Shown here: positions 16,608 through 27,110 of the stretch, in pieces
Position numbering within the stretch: the stretch's first letter is position 1
Layout: every line of letters starts with the position of its first letter
NCBI GenBank assembly: GCA_963842235.1
Contig: CAWJFT010000001.1
Coordinates: forward strand, 1,550,001-1,614,000
Origin: JACDAN01 sp963842235
GTDB lineage: Bacteria; Actinomycetota; Thermoleophilia; Gaiellales; Gaiellaceae
DNA: 64,000 bases
Reading direction: 5' to 3'
The notes under the pieces: generated by a model
Told to the model about the DNA's origin: nothing
What the model saw: only the letters and a program-made list of their open reading frames with translations
Database searches by the model: none
Made by a program: the position numbers and the translations under genes

Positions 16608-18250
16608 CCACCGAGCGACACAATCTCGTCTACCTGCTCGAGGCCCTCCGGCCGGTGGGTGATCAGGAGCACCGACCGGCCGTCGGCGGCTGAGAGCACG
16701 TCGCGGACGAGCGCCTCGGCATTCTCCGGGTCGAGATGCGCCGTCGGCTCGTCGAGGAGGAGCACCGGCGCGCCGGACAGGAGCGCCCGCGCCAGCGTCA
16801 GCCGCTGGCGCTGGCCTCCCGAGAGCTGCGCGCCGTCCTCGCCGACCATGGTGTCGAGCCCGTCCGGCAATGCAGCGACCCAGGAAGCGAGCTGAGCGCG
16901 GCGGAGCGCGTCCCAAAGCTCGTCGTCGGACGACTCGGGACGGGCGAGTTCGAGATTCGCGCGAATCGTCGAGTTGAAGACGTGCGCGTCCTGGCCCGCG
17001 AGCGCGAACATCGCGCGGACGTCCTGCTGGCGATAGTCGCGGAGGTCGCCGCCGTCGATCGTGACGCGACCCTCCTGGGGGTCGAGGAACCGCAAGAGCA
17101 GGTTGGTGACCGTCGTCTTCCCGGCTCCACTCGGGCCGACGAGCGCGAGGCGCTTGCCCGGCTCCAGCCGCAGATCGAGGCCGCTGAGCGCCGGTTCCTC
17201 GCTGGACGCGTAGCGTGCGGTGACGCCCTCCAGCGCGACGACTGCCGGGCGCGTTGGAGCAGCGAGCGGCACATCGGGATCGCGAACCGCAGGCTCGCGG
17301 TCAGTGAGCTCCAACACGCGCCGACCGGAGGCCAGCGTCCCCGAGAGCTCGCGCGCCGCGGCCGGTAGCGGGGCAACCGCGTCGAACGAGGCGAGCGCGA
17401 GGAGGGCGAGCGTCGCCACGAGGACACGGTCGAGCGCATCCGAGTCATGGGCCGCCACCGCGACGGCGAGGACACCCACGACGGTCAGGCCGGCGACCAG
17501 GATCGAGAGCGCTTCCGCCACGCCTGCGGCGAGCGCGTCGCGGCGGTCCAGGCGGACGAGCTCTCGGTCGAGCCGTGCGGACGCGTTCCAGCGTCTCCTC
17601 TTCTCGTCCGTAGGCGACGAGCTCCGGCGCGCCGCGGAGGAGCTCGACGAGGTCTGCGGTCAGCTCGGCGCGTGCGCCTGCCTGTCGGCGGCCAACGGCG
17701 CGATTGAGCAGAGCGGCGACGAGAGGAACGAGCACGCCGCCGAGGAGGAGCCCGACGGCGAGGATCGCGGCCGCCGGAGGGCAGGACGGCGGCGGCGACT
17801 CCGACGCAGGCCGCGCCGACAACCAGCGCGACGAGCGGCGGTCCGAGGCCGCGGACGTAGAGGCTCTGGAGCGCGTCGACGTCGCCGACCATCCGCCCGA
17901 GCAGCTCGCCCGGAGCGGTACTCCTCCAGCTGCGCCGGCGCAAGCGGCTCGATGCGCTCGTAGAAACGAGACCGGATCCGGCCGAGCGCGCGAAGCGCGG
18001 CATCGTGTGAGACCAGGCGTTCGAGATACCGCGCCAGCGGCCTCGCGATCCCGAAGAAACGGACGGCGACGATCGTCACGGTCAGCGCGAGGATCGGCGG
18101 CTGCTCGGCTGCGCGCGAGATCAGATACCCGGCCGTCGTCATGAGCGCGACGCCGAAACCGACCGCGAGGCTGCCCAGGAGGATCGAGAGAGCCATCGGG
18201 CCCGAAGGCGGCTGAGCGAGCGGCCCGAGACGGCGCAGCGTCTGTGTCAC
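16604..18250 (-). CDS. cydC: CydC, ABC subunit of the CydDC exporter, frameshifted
   Basis: N-terminal membrane domain (TLRRLGPLAQPPSGPMALSI, then LTVTIVAVRFFGIARPLARYLERLVSHDA, a CydC hallmark) and a C-terminal ATPase with Walker A GPSGAGKTT, signature LSGGQRQR and Walker B VLLLDEPTAHLD. CydDC exports cysteine and glutathione to the cell exterior and is required to assemble cytochrome bd. Frame changes occur near 17915, 17775 and 17575 in the membrane domain; the ATPase is intact. The GTG start at 18250 overlaps the cydD stop (GTGA). It is the last gene of cydABDC. Confidence 0.85.
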
Positions 18251-19927
18251 GCCGCCTCCGCCGCGATCTCGACGATCCGCCCCGACTCGAGCCGCACGAT
18301 TCGGTCGGCCAGGACGGCGAGCTCGGGACGATGGACGGCCAGGAGGACGGTGCGTCCCGTCTCGCAGCCGGTCAATGGCGTCGGCGACGAGCTCGGCGCT
18401 CTCGGATCGAGGTTCGCGGTCGGCTCGTCGAGGATCACGAAGGGGTGCGTCGCGGAGAAAGGCGCGAGCGAGAGCGATGCGCTGGAGCTCGCCCGCTGAG
18501 AGTGGCCGGCCGCCGTCGCCGACGACGCGTCTCGTAACCGCGCGGGCAGGTCGCGGATGAAGGCGTCCGCGCCGGCAAGCGCTGCAGCCGCCCGAACGCG
18601 CTCTGTCGGCTGCCGTCTGGATCGCCAAGACGGATGTTGTCGGCCACCGTGCCGCGGAAGAGCGTCGGCCGCTGGGGCACCCAGGCGACCTGCGCCCGCC
18701 ACGCGCCCGAGTCGCAGCCGCCAGGTCGACCGATCCCACAGTCACGCGGCCGTGCGTCGGTTCGAGGAGCCGGAGCAGCAGCGCGGCGATCGTGCTCTTG
18801 CCCGCTCCGCTCGGCCCGACGAGCGCGACCGTCTCGCCGGGAGCGAGCTCCAGGATCGACCCGTCGAAGCACGCGGCCCGGCCTGGCGGGGTAGGAGAAC
18901 GAAACGCCCTCGAGCCGCACAGGCAGGTCCCGCAGGCTCGGCGGCGCAGCCGACGCCGGACCGCGTCGCCGGCGGGGCGTCGATCAGGTCGAGGAGCCGT
19001 TCGGCCGCCGCCCGGCCGTCGGCGCTCGAGTGGTATTGGGCGGCAAGGTTTCGCAGCGGGTAGGTAGAGCTCAGGCGCGAGGACGAGCACCGTCAAGCCC
19101 GGCTCGAGCGCGAGGTTTCCGTCGACGAGCCGGACGCCCACTGTCACGGCAACCAGGGCGATCCCGAGCGTGGCGGCAAGCTCGAGCACGGCTCCGGAGA
19201 GGAAACGCGATGCGCAACGTCTCCATCGTCGTGCGGCGGTAGCGGTCGCTGATCATCGGCGATCCGCTCGACCTGCGCCTGACCGCGGTTGAACGCTCGC
19301 AATGTGGGCAGCCCGCGGACGACGTCGAGGAAGTGCGTCGCGAGGAGCGTCAGCGCCTGCCAGCGCTCGCGCGTCCGCCGCTCCGTATAGCGGCCGATGA
19401 GCCACATGAACACCGGGACAAGCGGAAGCGTCAGCAGCATGACCACGGCCGAGACGAGGTCGATTGCCGCAACGAGCACGAGCACGGCCACTGGGACGAC
19501 CACGGCAAGGACGACCTGCGGCAGGTAGCGCGCGAAGGTCGTCTCGAGCGCAGCCGCGCCGGCAACCGCGGTCGTCGCGACCTCCGCGCTCTCAGCGCCG
19601 TCGAGCGCAGCGGGCTGGTCGCGAAGCCGCCGCTCGACGAGCTCGAGCCTGAGCCGCGAGAAGACGTCCGTCGCGGCACGCGTGCCAACGCGTCTCGAAT
19701 CCCCAGGCCGTGGCTGCCCGGCCGGCGACGACGGCGACGAGCAGGACGAGCGGCACGGTCACCTCGTCGAGGGTCGCTCCTTCGAAACTGCGAGCGGCGA
19801 CGGTCGCGATCAAGACCGCTTGGGCGAGGACGAGCAGCGCGGCGGCAACTCCGAGAGCGGCATCCGCGGCCAGCATCACCCTCACGGCCCTCGCACGGCG
19901 GCCGAGGCGCGGGTCGATCAGCGGCAT
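18247..19927 (-). CDS. cydD: CydD, ABC subunit of the CydDC exporter, frameshifted
   Basis: Starts at the ATG giving MPLIDPRLGRRARAVRVMLAAD, typical of actinobacterial CydD. Recognisable pieces in order: LLVLAQAVLIATVAARSF, the segment VAAIDLVSAVVMLLTLPLVP, the coupling region RGLPTLRAFNRGQAQ, then Walker A VGPSGAGKSTIAALLLRLL, signature LSAGELQRIALARAFLRDA and Walker B VILDEPTANLD. At least five frame changes between about 19600 and 18400 break the reading frame, the highest density in the window together with cydB. All domains are still there in order, which suggests sequence error. It is placed between cydB and cydC. Confidence 0.82.
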
Positions 19928-19933
19928 GGGCCT

Positions 19934-20986
19934 CTAGGCGCCGGTCTTCCGCGCGGCGAGCTCGACCGGGCTCTCGACTTCGCCACCGCCGAGCCGGGCG
20001 CGGAAGACGTAGTACGTCCAGCCCTGGTAGAGCAGGATGAGGGGGGACATGATCAGCGCCACGACGGTCATCACGCTTGAGCGCGTAGTGCGACGAGGAG
20101 GCGTTGTCGATCGGTGAGGCTATTGGCGAAGTCGGTGCTAGAGACGATGACACGCGGGTACAGGCTCGTGAAGAGCGTCGCCACGAGTAGGACCGCGCCG
20201 GCGGCGGTGATCGCGAACGCCCCGCCGCTGCGCGGCGACAAGGACGAAGACGACGGCGCCGAGCAGCGCGGCGATCGCGAGCAGCGCGGGGAGCAGCGGC
20301 GGGAAGACATCCTTGTCGTTGCGGTCGACCGCGACGGCGACAGTCCAGACGAGGTACACGCGCGCCGACGACGGCGGCCGGCGATCGACAAGCCGGCCGG
20401 CGGACGTCGGCGGCGCGCCGGTACAACTCGCCGGTCGTGCGCAGCGTCAGGAAGGTCGCGCCGTGGAAGGCGAACAGCAGCACGACCGCGATCCCGGCGA
20501 GCAGCGTGTAGGGGTTGAAGAGATCCAGAAGTTGCCGGTCGAAGTCGCCGTTGGAGTCGATCGGGACGCCGTAGAGAAGGTTCGAGAGCGCGACGCCCCA
20601 GATCAGGGCCGCGCCGAAGCTGCCAACGGTGTTCGCCCAGGCCCAGAGGCCAGCCAGCGCGGGTTCTCGTCCCGCTCGCGCCACTCGAACGAGAGCACGC
20701 GGACGATCAGGAGCACCAGCAGCAGCAGCAGGGCGATGTAGAAGCCGGAGAACATCGTCGCGTACCAGGCCGGGAAGGCCGCGAACATCGCGGCGCCGGC
20801 GACCACGAGCCACACCTCGTTGCCGTCCCACACGGGGCCGATCGTGCGGAACATCGTGCTGCGCTCCTGCTCGTTGCGCGGGAGGAACGGCAGCAGCAGC
20901 CCGACGCCGAAGTCGAAGCCCTCGAGCACGAAGTAGGCGGCGAAGAAGAAGGCGATCAGGCAGAACCAGAGGTCTTGCAGGTCCAT
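19934..20986 (-). CDS. cydB: CydB, cytochrome bd oxidase subunit II, frameshifted
   Basis: The N-terminus MDLQDLWFCLIAFFFAAYFVLEG, then FDFGVGLLLPFL and TIGPVWDGNEVWLVVAGAAMFAAFP are near-invariant CydB motifs. Later blocks (WANTVGSFGAALIWGVALSN, HGATFLTLRTTGEL, YLVWTVAVAVDRND, then ALIMSPLILLYQGWTYYVF in yet another frame) complete a protein of about 350 residues. Frame changes near 20650, 20390, 20240 and 20090. The start lies one base after the cydA stop. CydB stabilises the heme-bearing subunit I in the membrane. Confidence 0.86.
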
Positions 20987-20987
20987 C

Positions 20988-22390
20988 TCAGTATCCGATC
21001 GCGGGCATCGGGGTCTCTCCGGTCTCGTCGCGGTCGAGCTCGGGCGGGTCGAGCTTCGCGTAGCGGCGCATCAGCCAGATGTCGAGCACGAGGAGCAGCA
21101 GGTAGAGGCAGACGAACACGGCGAGGCTGAACGCGACCATCGACGAGGAGACCGCCGGCGAGTGCGCATCGGCCGTCTTGAGCAGACCCTGCACGATCCA
21201 GGGCTGGCGGCCCATCTCGGTCAGGATCCAGCCGGCGGTCGCGGCGATGAAGGGAAACGCGATCGAGACGATCCCCGTCCAGTGGAACCAACGCGCCCGC
21301 TCGAGCTTCTGCTTCCAGTAGAGCCAGGCGCCGACGGCGGCGACCAGGAACATCAGCACCCCCATGTACGCCATCACCCGCATCGACCAGTAGATCACGC
21401 GCACGTTCGGCATGTAGTTGCCGGGGCCGTACTGGCTCTGCTCCTGCGCCTGGAGCTGATTGAGGCCCTGCACCTCGCCCTTGAACGAGCCGGTGGCCAT
21501 GTACGAGAGAACTCGAGGGACCTTGATCGAGAAGCTCGGCGTCTGGTCGCTCTCGGTGAATCCGCCGATCTGGAAGAGCGAGAAACCGCATGGCTGGCAG
21601 GTGTTCCACTGTGCCTCGGAGGCGGCGATCTTCATGCTCTGCGCGCTCGTCACGGCCGCGCCGAAGCGGTTGCCGACAACCAGCTGGAGGAGCGTGACCG
21701 GCACCGCCACGATCAGCGCCAGCTTCGCCGCCTTGCAGGAAGAGGTCGACGTCCTTTCTGCGAAGGAAATGCCAGCAGCAGATCCCCAGCATGACGATCG
21801 ACCCGAAGATCAGGCCGGCGAGCATCGTGTGCAAGTAGGCGCGGAGCGCGAACCCGTTCGTCAACAGCGCCCAGACGCTCGTGAGGTGCGCCTCTCCGTT
21901 CGACGATCTTGTACCCGACCGGGTGTTGCATCCACGAGTTCGCGACCAGGATGAAGAACCCCGACAGCCACGAGCCAAGCACAGCGATCCAGAGCGTCGC
22001 CAGGTGCAGCCGCGGCGAGAGGCGGTTCCAGCCGAAGATCCAGAGCCCGAGGAACGTCGCCTCGAGCATGAACGCGGCGAAGCCCTCGATCGCGAGCGGC
22101 GCGCCGAAGACGTCGCCCACGAACTTCGAGTAGACCGACCAGTTCATCCCGAACTGGAACTCCTGCACGAGGCCGGTCGCGACGCCGATCGCGAAGTTGA
22201 TCAGAAGCAGCGTCCCGAAGAAGCGCGTCAGCCGGAGCCACGCCTCGTTCCCGGTGCGGTGCCAGATCGTCTGCATGGTCGCCACGAGCGGCCCCAGCCC
22301 GAGCGTCAGCGGCACGAACAGGAAGTGGTAGATCGAGGTAGTCGCGAACTGCGCGCGGGCAAGGTCGACCGCCGTTGACGCGACCACCAT
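20988..22390 (-). CDS. cydA: CydA, cytochrome bd oxidase subunit I, frameshifted
   Basis: MVVASTAVDLARAQFATTS is followed by IYHFLFVPLTLGLG, with the heme b595 ligand His22. Next come WSVYSKFVGDVFGAPLAIEG, the FMLEATFLGLWIFGW helix, ANSWMQHPVGY (heme b558 ligand His) and the CydA signature ILTEMGRQPWIVQGLLKT. The Q-loop is of the short type. Frame changes near 21895 and 21735. I start at 22390, not the upstream in-frame ATG at 22420, because the dispersed motif then ends 36 bp upstream. This quinol oxidase has high O2 affinity and is used at low oxygen or under oxidative/nitrosative stress. Confidence 0.9.
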
Positions 22391-22427
22391 CACCGCCCGA
22401 TCCTTCGTCCGTGGAAACACGATCGCA

Positions 22428-22445
22428 TCGTCCAGAGGGGGTGAT
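22428..22445 (+). promoter_or_regulatory. Dispersed motif, copy 6 (divergent)
   Basis: TCGTCCAGAGGGGGTGAT, ending 33 bp before the universal stress gene. On the minus strand TCACCCCCTCTGGACGAT (22427-22444) ends 36 bp before cydA. A CTAG begins exactly 21 bases after the plus core, as it does after copies 8 and 10. Confidence 0.62.
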
Positions 22446-22478
22446 TCGCCCTCATTCGACCCGTGCTAGCTTCGCTTC

Positions 22479-22922
22479 GTGATCTCGACGATCGTCGTCG
22501 GATACGACGGTGCCGCGCCCGCAAGCCGCGCCCTCGACCGCGCAATCGAAGAGGCGCGCACGGCGCGAGCTCAGCTCCTCGTGGTCGCGGTTGCCGAAAT
22601 GCCGCTCAATCCGGAAGGACCACAGAGCTTCGGAACGCTGGACGACACTCCGGCACGGATGATCCCGCTGGTCGAGCCGGCGGAGCTGGAGCCGGTTCTA
22701 GCGGAAGCCAAGGAGCGGGTCGACGCTGCGGGCCTCACCGCAGAGTATGTGTGGGCCGCCGGGGAGCCGGCCAGCGCAATCGTCGGCGCTGCGCGCGACC
22801 GGGGAGCCGAGCTGATCGTCCTCGGCTCCCACCATCACGGTCTACTGGCTCGGGTCCTGGGCCCGGATGTAGCGACTCAGGTCAAGCGCGACGCCGGCTG
22901 CGACGTGATCGTCGCGGACTAG
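22479..22922 (+). CDS. Universal stress protein (UspA family)
   Basis: 147 residues with the Usp start STIVVGYDGAAPASRALDRAI and the C-terminal nucleotide-binding region 'AELIVLGSHHHGLLARVLGPDVATQVKRDAGCDVIVA', close to the ATP-type G-2x-G-9x-G pattern but with histidines in the loop. GTG start. Soluble cytoplasmic stress protein, probably dimeric. It is divergent from cydABDC with the shared motif between them, and a 61-residue orphan gene follows 15 bp downstream. The pairing with cytochrome bd suggests a hypoxia or respiratory-stress response. Confidence 0.88.
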   Translation: MISTIVVGYDGAAPASRALDRAIEEARTARAQLLVVAVAEMPLNPEGPQSFGTLDDTPARMIPLVEPAELEPVLAEAKERVDAAGLTAEYVWAAGEPASAIVGAARDRGAELIVLGSHHHGLLARVLGPDVATQVKRDAGCDVIVAD

Positions 22923-22937
22923 GGCGCGAGGCCTCCC

Positions 22938-23123
22938 GTGCAGAGATTCACCGTCGAGATCGAGGGCCCGAACTGGGAAGACGTCGCCGAGATCGAATTG
23001 CCTCGGCTTCCCAGCGAGGGCGAGACGATCGAAACGAAGTACGGGACCTGTCTCGTCACCAGCGTGGAGGCGTTACAGGACGCTGGGCCGTACGCAGGCA
23101 AGATCGTCTGCCGGGCGTCCTAG
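22938..23123 (+). CDS. 61-residue protein of an undescribed small family (copy A)
   Basis: GTG-initiated; 61 residues. The central block RLPSEGETIETKYGTCLVT is almost identical in a second copy at 49082-49267, and 36 of 61 residues match by hand alignment (MQRF start, IEG, W.D, GKxVC near the end). Two conserved cysteines (in YGTCLVT and IVC) and a predicted all-beta pattern are visible. I know no named family. It follows the universal stress gene by 15 bp, and its stop overlaps the end of the convergent DUF389 gene by 4 bp. The existence of a conserved paralogue makes it a real gene despite its size. Confidence 0.75.
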   Translation: MQRFTVEIEGPNWEDVAEIELPRLPSEGETIETKYGTCLVTSVEALQDAGPYAGKIVCRAS

Positions 23124-24017
23124 TTCCGCCGGGCGACGGCACGGCTCATGAGCGTGCGCTGAAGCGCGAGGGTCGCGGAGGCGCCGACGACCAGCATTGC
23201 AACGTTCACGCTTAGCACTCCGAGCGCGCCTGTCGCCTTCGCGAGCTCGCCGAGCCCCGCTGCGACGCCGAGGTACGCGGCGGCCGGAATCGTCGTCACC
23301 GAGATCGCGACGCCGACACCCGAGCTCGCGCGGGTCTCGAGCGCCAGCATCCCGGCCACGCCGGCGACCAGGGCGACGACGATCGTCTCGTCGTTGACGC
23401 TGACGAGGCTCCCCAGAACGCCGGCCTCTTCGAGGTTGAAGCCGGACGGAATCAGATCGAGCTGATTCTGCGCAAACGTGCAGAGTCCCGCCGCGACGCT
23501 GGCCGCGGCGAGACCCACGACGAGGGTCGCGAGGGCGCGGCCGGCGAGCCCTGCGCGACGGCCGACCACGCCCAACGGCGGTAGCTGCGATCGGGAGGAG
23601 GTCGGGGCTGACCGCCATCGCGCCGACGATGAGGATCTCGTTGCGGTCGATCACTCCGTACGCGCCGACCACGCCGGCCACGATCATGAACGCCAGGTAG
23701 CGCGCAAGGGGTCTCGAGTAGAGCCAGGCCATGCCGAGCACGTCCTCCCAGACGAGGCTCGTCTCGACCTGACCGGTGGCCGCCCGACCGACGACGTCGA
23801 CACGCATCAGCGTGACGCCCGAATCGGGCACGCCTAGCTCTCGCAACCTCTCGAGCAGCCCGTCGACCGATCTCGGCCGGACCGCGGCTGAGACCACCGA
23901 ATGCCCCGCCCGTGTGGCCACCACGAGCCTCACACGGCTGACGCCTTCGACGTCGTCGAGTAGCTCGGCGACCTTCGTCATCTCCGGCGAGCGCCCGAAG
24001 ACCTCGAGGCCGATCAC
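23120..24017 (-). CDS. DUF389 membrane protein, one frameshift
   Basis: About 298 residues: a soluble N-terminal ferredoxin-like domain (ELLDDVEGVSRVRLVVATRAG ... VDGLLERLRELGV), then the DUF389 membrane core with the strongly conserved NEILIVGAMAVSPDLLPI, and later FNLEEAGVLGSLVSVNDETI and ISVTTIPAAAYLGVAAGLG. Frame change near 23575 without apparent loss. Function unknown (sometimes called TIGR00341-type). The annotated GTG at 24017 leaves only 5 bp to the motif copy at 24023, so either the true start is further in, or that motif serves the divergent antiporter. Confidence 0.82.
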
Positions 24018-24022
24018 TTGAA

Positions 24023-24041
24023 GTCACCCCGCTCGGATGAG
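24023..24041 (+). promoter_or_regulatory. Dispersed motif, copy 7 (divergent)
   Basis: Plus core TCACCCCGCTCGGATGAG (24024-24041) ends 35 bp before the antiporter start. Minus core TCATCCGAGCGGGGTGAC (24023-24040) points to DUF389. The better-spaced target is the antiporter. Confidence 0.58.
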
Positions 24042-24076
24042 GACACGGACCGGGGACCAGGAGACAATCCCTTCCG

Positions 24077-25843
24077 ATGTCCACGGACGCGGTCCTGTTC
24101 GGCCTTGGACTCACGCTCGTCCTCGCCGTGGGCTCGCAGCTGCTTGCGCGACGGCTGAGCCTGCCCGCGATCGTGGTGCTGCTCCCAGCGGGCTTCGTCG
24201 CCGGGATCGCGACCGATGACATCCACCCGGACGCGCTCCTCGGGTCGCTGTATCAGCCGTTCGTCTCGCTCGCGGTGGGCGTGATTCTGTTCGAAGCCGG
24301 CTTGAGGCTGTCGTTCCGCGAGGTCGCCGCCGACGTCCACAAGGTGGTCGTCCGCCTCCTTGCGTTCGGCGTGCTCGTTACGTGGATTGGCGTCGCGGCG
24401 ACCGTGTTGCTGCTCTTCGACGACATGGACCGAGGCGTTGCCTTGCTGATCGGCGCGATCCTCGTTGTCTCGGGCCCCACGGTCGTCCTGCCGCTGCTCG
24501 CATTCATCCGTCCCGCGCGGGAAGTCCGTTCTCTCCTCAAGTGGGAGGGAACGCTCGTCGATCCGATCGGCGCGCTCCTCGGTGTGCTTGTCTTTCATGG
24601 CGTCACCTCCAGGTGGCGACCCGGCCAGTTTCTGCTCAGCCTCGGCGTCGGCGCCCTGGTCGGCGCGGCCGGAGCGGTAGTGCTCCTGCTCCTCCTTCGC
24701 GAGCTGCATCGCAACGCGCCCCGGCAGTCCGTGCTCGCAACGCTGATGGTCGTCGTCGCCGCCGTGGTCACCGCAGACCTCCTTCGAGACGATGCAGGCT
24801 TCGTGGCCGCGGTCCTGATGGGGATCGTCCTCGGCAACCAGCGCCAGATCGACGTCTCGCTCACGCTCGAGTTCCAGGAGACGCTCGTCCAGCTGCTCGT
24901 CGGCGTCCTCTTCGTGCTCATCGCCGCGTCAGTGTCTCCGGACGACATCGGAGCCGTGCTGCCGGAAGCGCTCGTACTCGTGGCCGTGATGGTCCTCCTC
25001 CTCAGGCCGGCGGCAGTGGCACTCGCAACGCGAGGCTCGACGTTCACCTCGCACGAGCGGGCGTTCATCGCCTGGATGGCGCCGCGTGGGATCGTGGCCG
25101 GGGCCACCGCTTCCGCGTTCGGCCTGCAACTGGAGCAGGACGGCGTCGCCGGTGCGGATTCGGTGCTGCCGATCGTCTTCGTCGTGATCTTCGGCACGGT
25201 GCTGCTTTACGGGCTCACAGGCCCGCTCGCAGCGCGGCTGCTTGGGGTGGCCGGTGCGGAACGCGGGCTCGTGCTCGTCGTCAGCGGCCATGCGTGGGCG
25301 CGCGAGATCGCCGCAGCGCTCAAGCGCGCTGGAGTAGCGGTGCGCATGTGGGTCGGCCCCGCGGCCGATCGAACAGCCGCCCAGGCGGCCGGCATCGAGG
25401 CCGACCGGGGCCGCATGATGGTCGATGCCGTCGACCGGGACGCAGAGCTCGAGGAAGTCACCGACGTCCTCCTCTTGACGCGCAGCGACGACTTCAACGC
25501 CGTCACCGCCGCGGAATTGCGCGGCGAGCTCGGTCACGGGCACGTCTTTCGAGTGGCTCCCGATCCAGAGGAGCCAGACCTGCTGCCGCCTTCGAGCGAG
25601 GGCGGCATCCTCGGAGGCCCCGCGCTCACATTCGCGGAGCTCAGTGACCGGTTCGCCGCGGGCGCTCGGATCGTCATCCGCACCGCCGAGGGACCGTTTC
25701 GCCCGGCGGACGGGTCGACGGAAGTGCCGCTCTTCGCCGTCTCCTCCGACGGACGCCTCAGCATCGCCGCAGATGGGTCTCCACCCGACATGCGGGCGGG
25801 CGACACCGTCATCTTCCTGGCGCCCCCTAGGTCTCGACGGTGA
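24077..25843 (+). CDS. CPA1-type Na+/H+ antiporter with C-terminal RCK-like region
   Basis: 588 residues. Residues 1-400 form 12 or so helices of the Na_H_Exchanger family: LPAIVVLLPAGFVAG, the SLAVGVILFEAGLRL helix, VSGPTVVLPLLAFIRP (the unwound helix), KWEGTLVDPIGALLGVLVF with the transport-site Asp, and FIAWMAPRGIVAGATASAF. The C-terminal half is soluble, with a degenerate nucleotide-binding RCK_N fold (GLVLVVSGHAWAREIAAALKRAG) and a final beta domain. This architecture imports or exports monovalent cations under cytosolic regulation. Its 3' end overlaps the convergent NDH-2 gene by 17 bp. The motif lies 35 bp upstream. Confidence 0.9.
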   Translation: MSTDAVLFGLGLTLVLAVGSQLLARRLSLPAIVVLLPAGFVAGIATDDIHPDALLGSLYQPFVSLAVGVILFEAGLRLSFREVAADVHKVVVRLLAFGVLVTWIGVAATVLLLFDDMDRGVALLIGAILVVSGPTVVLPLLAFIRPAREVRSLLKWEGTLVDPIGALLGVLVFHGVTSRWRPGQFLLSLGVGALVGAAGAVVLLLLLRELHRNAPRQSVLATLMVVVAAVVTADLLRDDAGFVAAVLMGIVLGNQRQIDVSLTLEFQETLVQLLVGVLFVLIAASVSPDDIGAVLPEALVLVAVMVLLLRPAAVALATRGSTFTSHERAFIAWMAPRGIVAGATASAFGLQLEQDGVAGADSVLPIVFVVIFGTVLLYGLTGPLAARLLGVAGAERGLVLVVSGHAWAREIAAALKRAGVAVRMWVGPAADRTAAQAAGIEADRGRMMVDAVDRDAELEEVTDVLLLTRSDDFNAVTAAELRGELGHGHVFRVAPDPEEPDLLPPSSEGGILGGPALTFAELSDRFAAGARIVIRTAEGPFRPADGSTEVPLFAVSSDGRLSIAADGSPPDMRAGDTVIFLAPPRSRR

Positions 25844-27071
25844 TGCGGGCGCCACGCTCGTGCGTGAGGCCTGCCCAGGTCCAGTCGACCACGGCCTTGG
25901 CTCGATCCTCCCCGGTCGAGAGGAGCGCAAGATGGACGCTCCCCCACGCGAGAAAGGCGATCTCCCCTTTGAGCGTCCGCCCGCGAGGCAGCTGGACGAC
26001 CGCAGCCCCGCGCCCGATCGTCGCCATCGTGCCCTTGTCGTGGTAGCGGAAGGGCTCGGTCTCCTTGCCCTCGATCAGCCTGGCGATGTTCTTCCCCGCT
26101 TGCTCCCCGGACTGAAGAGCGACGGAGCCGAGCTGGGGCAGGATCTCGTGCGTCTTCGAGTCGGTGATCCAGGCGATGTCTCCGATTGCAAATGCCTCTG
26201 GATGCTCCGGGATGCTGAGGTCGGGCGCGACGCCGATCCGGTTTCCCTTCTCGAGCTCGAGCCCGAGTGACTCGACGATTGGGTTCGCCTGGAGCCCTGC
26301 GCCCCAGACGAGCGTGTGGGCCTGGAGCTCCTTGCCGGACTTGAGCCTGACCCGCGTCGGCTCGACCGATTCGACGATCTCTCCGAGGACGACATCGACG
26401 CCGCGCTCCTCCAGCGCGCTCTTCGCATACTCCTGGAGGTTCTCGTGGAACATGCCGAAGAGGGTCGGAGCCGCCTCCACGAGCGTGATGTGAGCGTGCT
26501 CCGCGTGCAGGTCCGGATAGTCCTGGGCGAAATTGCTTCGGTAGAGCTCCGACAGCGCGCCCGCGCTTTCGACGCCCGTCGCGCCTCCGCCGACCACCAC
26601 GACGTTGAGCGCACCGTCGTCAGCCAGGTCTGAGTCCTTATCCGCGGCTTCCCACTTGCGGAGGATGTGCTCCTTGAGGCGGATCGCATCGGCGAGTGTG
26701 TACATCGGAAACGCGTGGTCTGGCGCGCCCTCGGCTCCGAAGAAATTCACCTCGGCGCCGAGCGCCAGCACGAGGTAGTCGTACGAGATCGGCTTCATCT
26801 CGGCGAACTGCGCCTCGCGCTTCTCCAGGTCGAGCCCCGTCGTCTCGTCGAGGTGCACACGAACGTTCGGCTGGTCGTGGAACAGATCCCGGAGCGGATG
26901 CCCGACGGCGGAGCGCTCGAGCAGGTCGGTGGCGACCTGATAGAGCAGCGGCTGAAAGGTGTGGTAGTCGTGCTTGTCGACCACCACGACCTCGGCATCG
27001 GCCTTCTTCAGCGCGCGTGCAGCGCCGATTCCGGCAAAGCCACCCCCGAGAATCAGTACTCGCGCGGACAT
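25827..27071 (-). CDS. ndh: Type II NADH dehydrogenase (NDH-2)
   Basis: 414 residues with two Rossmann folds: FAD motif VLILGGGFAGIGAARAL at the N-terminus and the NAD motif VVVVGGGATGVESAGAL near residue 165. Family blocks TFQPLLYQVAT, YDYLVLALGAEVNFFG, FAIGDIAWI and a C-terminal hydrophobic/amphipathic segment (LKGEIAFLAWGSVHLALL) for membrane attachment are present. It transfers electrons from NADH to quinone without proton pumping. The dispersed motif ends 39 bp upstream, with a CTAG 21 bases after it, linking it to the cytochrome bd operon that would oxidise the quinol. Confidence 0.9.
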   Translation of the reverse strand: MSARVLILGGGFAGIGAARALKKADAEVVVVDKHDYHTFQPLLYQVATDLLERSAVGHPLRDLFHDQPNVRVHLDETTGLDLEKREAQFAEMKPISYDYLVLALGAEVNFFGAEGAPDHAFPMYTLADAIRLKEHILRKWEAADKDSDLADDGALNVVVVGGGATGVESAGALSELYRSNFAQDYPDLHAEHAHITLVEAAPTLFGMFHENLQEYAKSALEERGVDVVLGEIVESVEPTRVRLKSGKELQAHTLVWGAGLQANPIVESLGLELEKGNRIGVAPDLSIPEHPEAFAIGDIAWITDSKTHEILPQLGSVALQSGEQAGKNIARLIEGKETEPFRYHDKGTMATIGRGAAVVQLPRGRTLKGEIAFLAWGSVHLALLSTGEDRAKAVVDWTWAGLTHERGARITVET

Positions 27072-27110
27072 GAGCTAGCGTCCACGCTAGTAAGGCGCTC
27101 GTGGGTGGGC

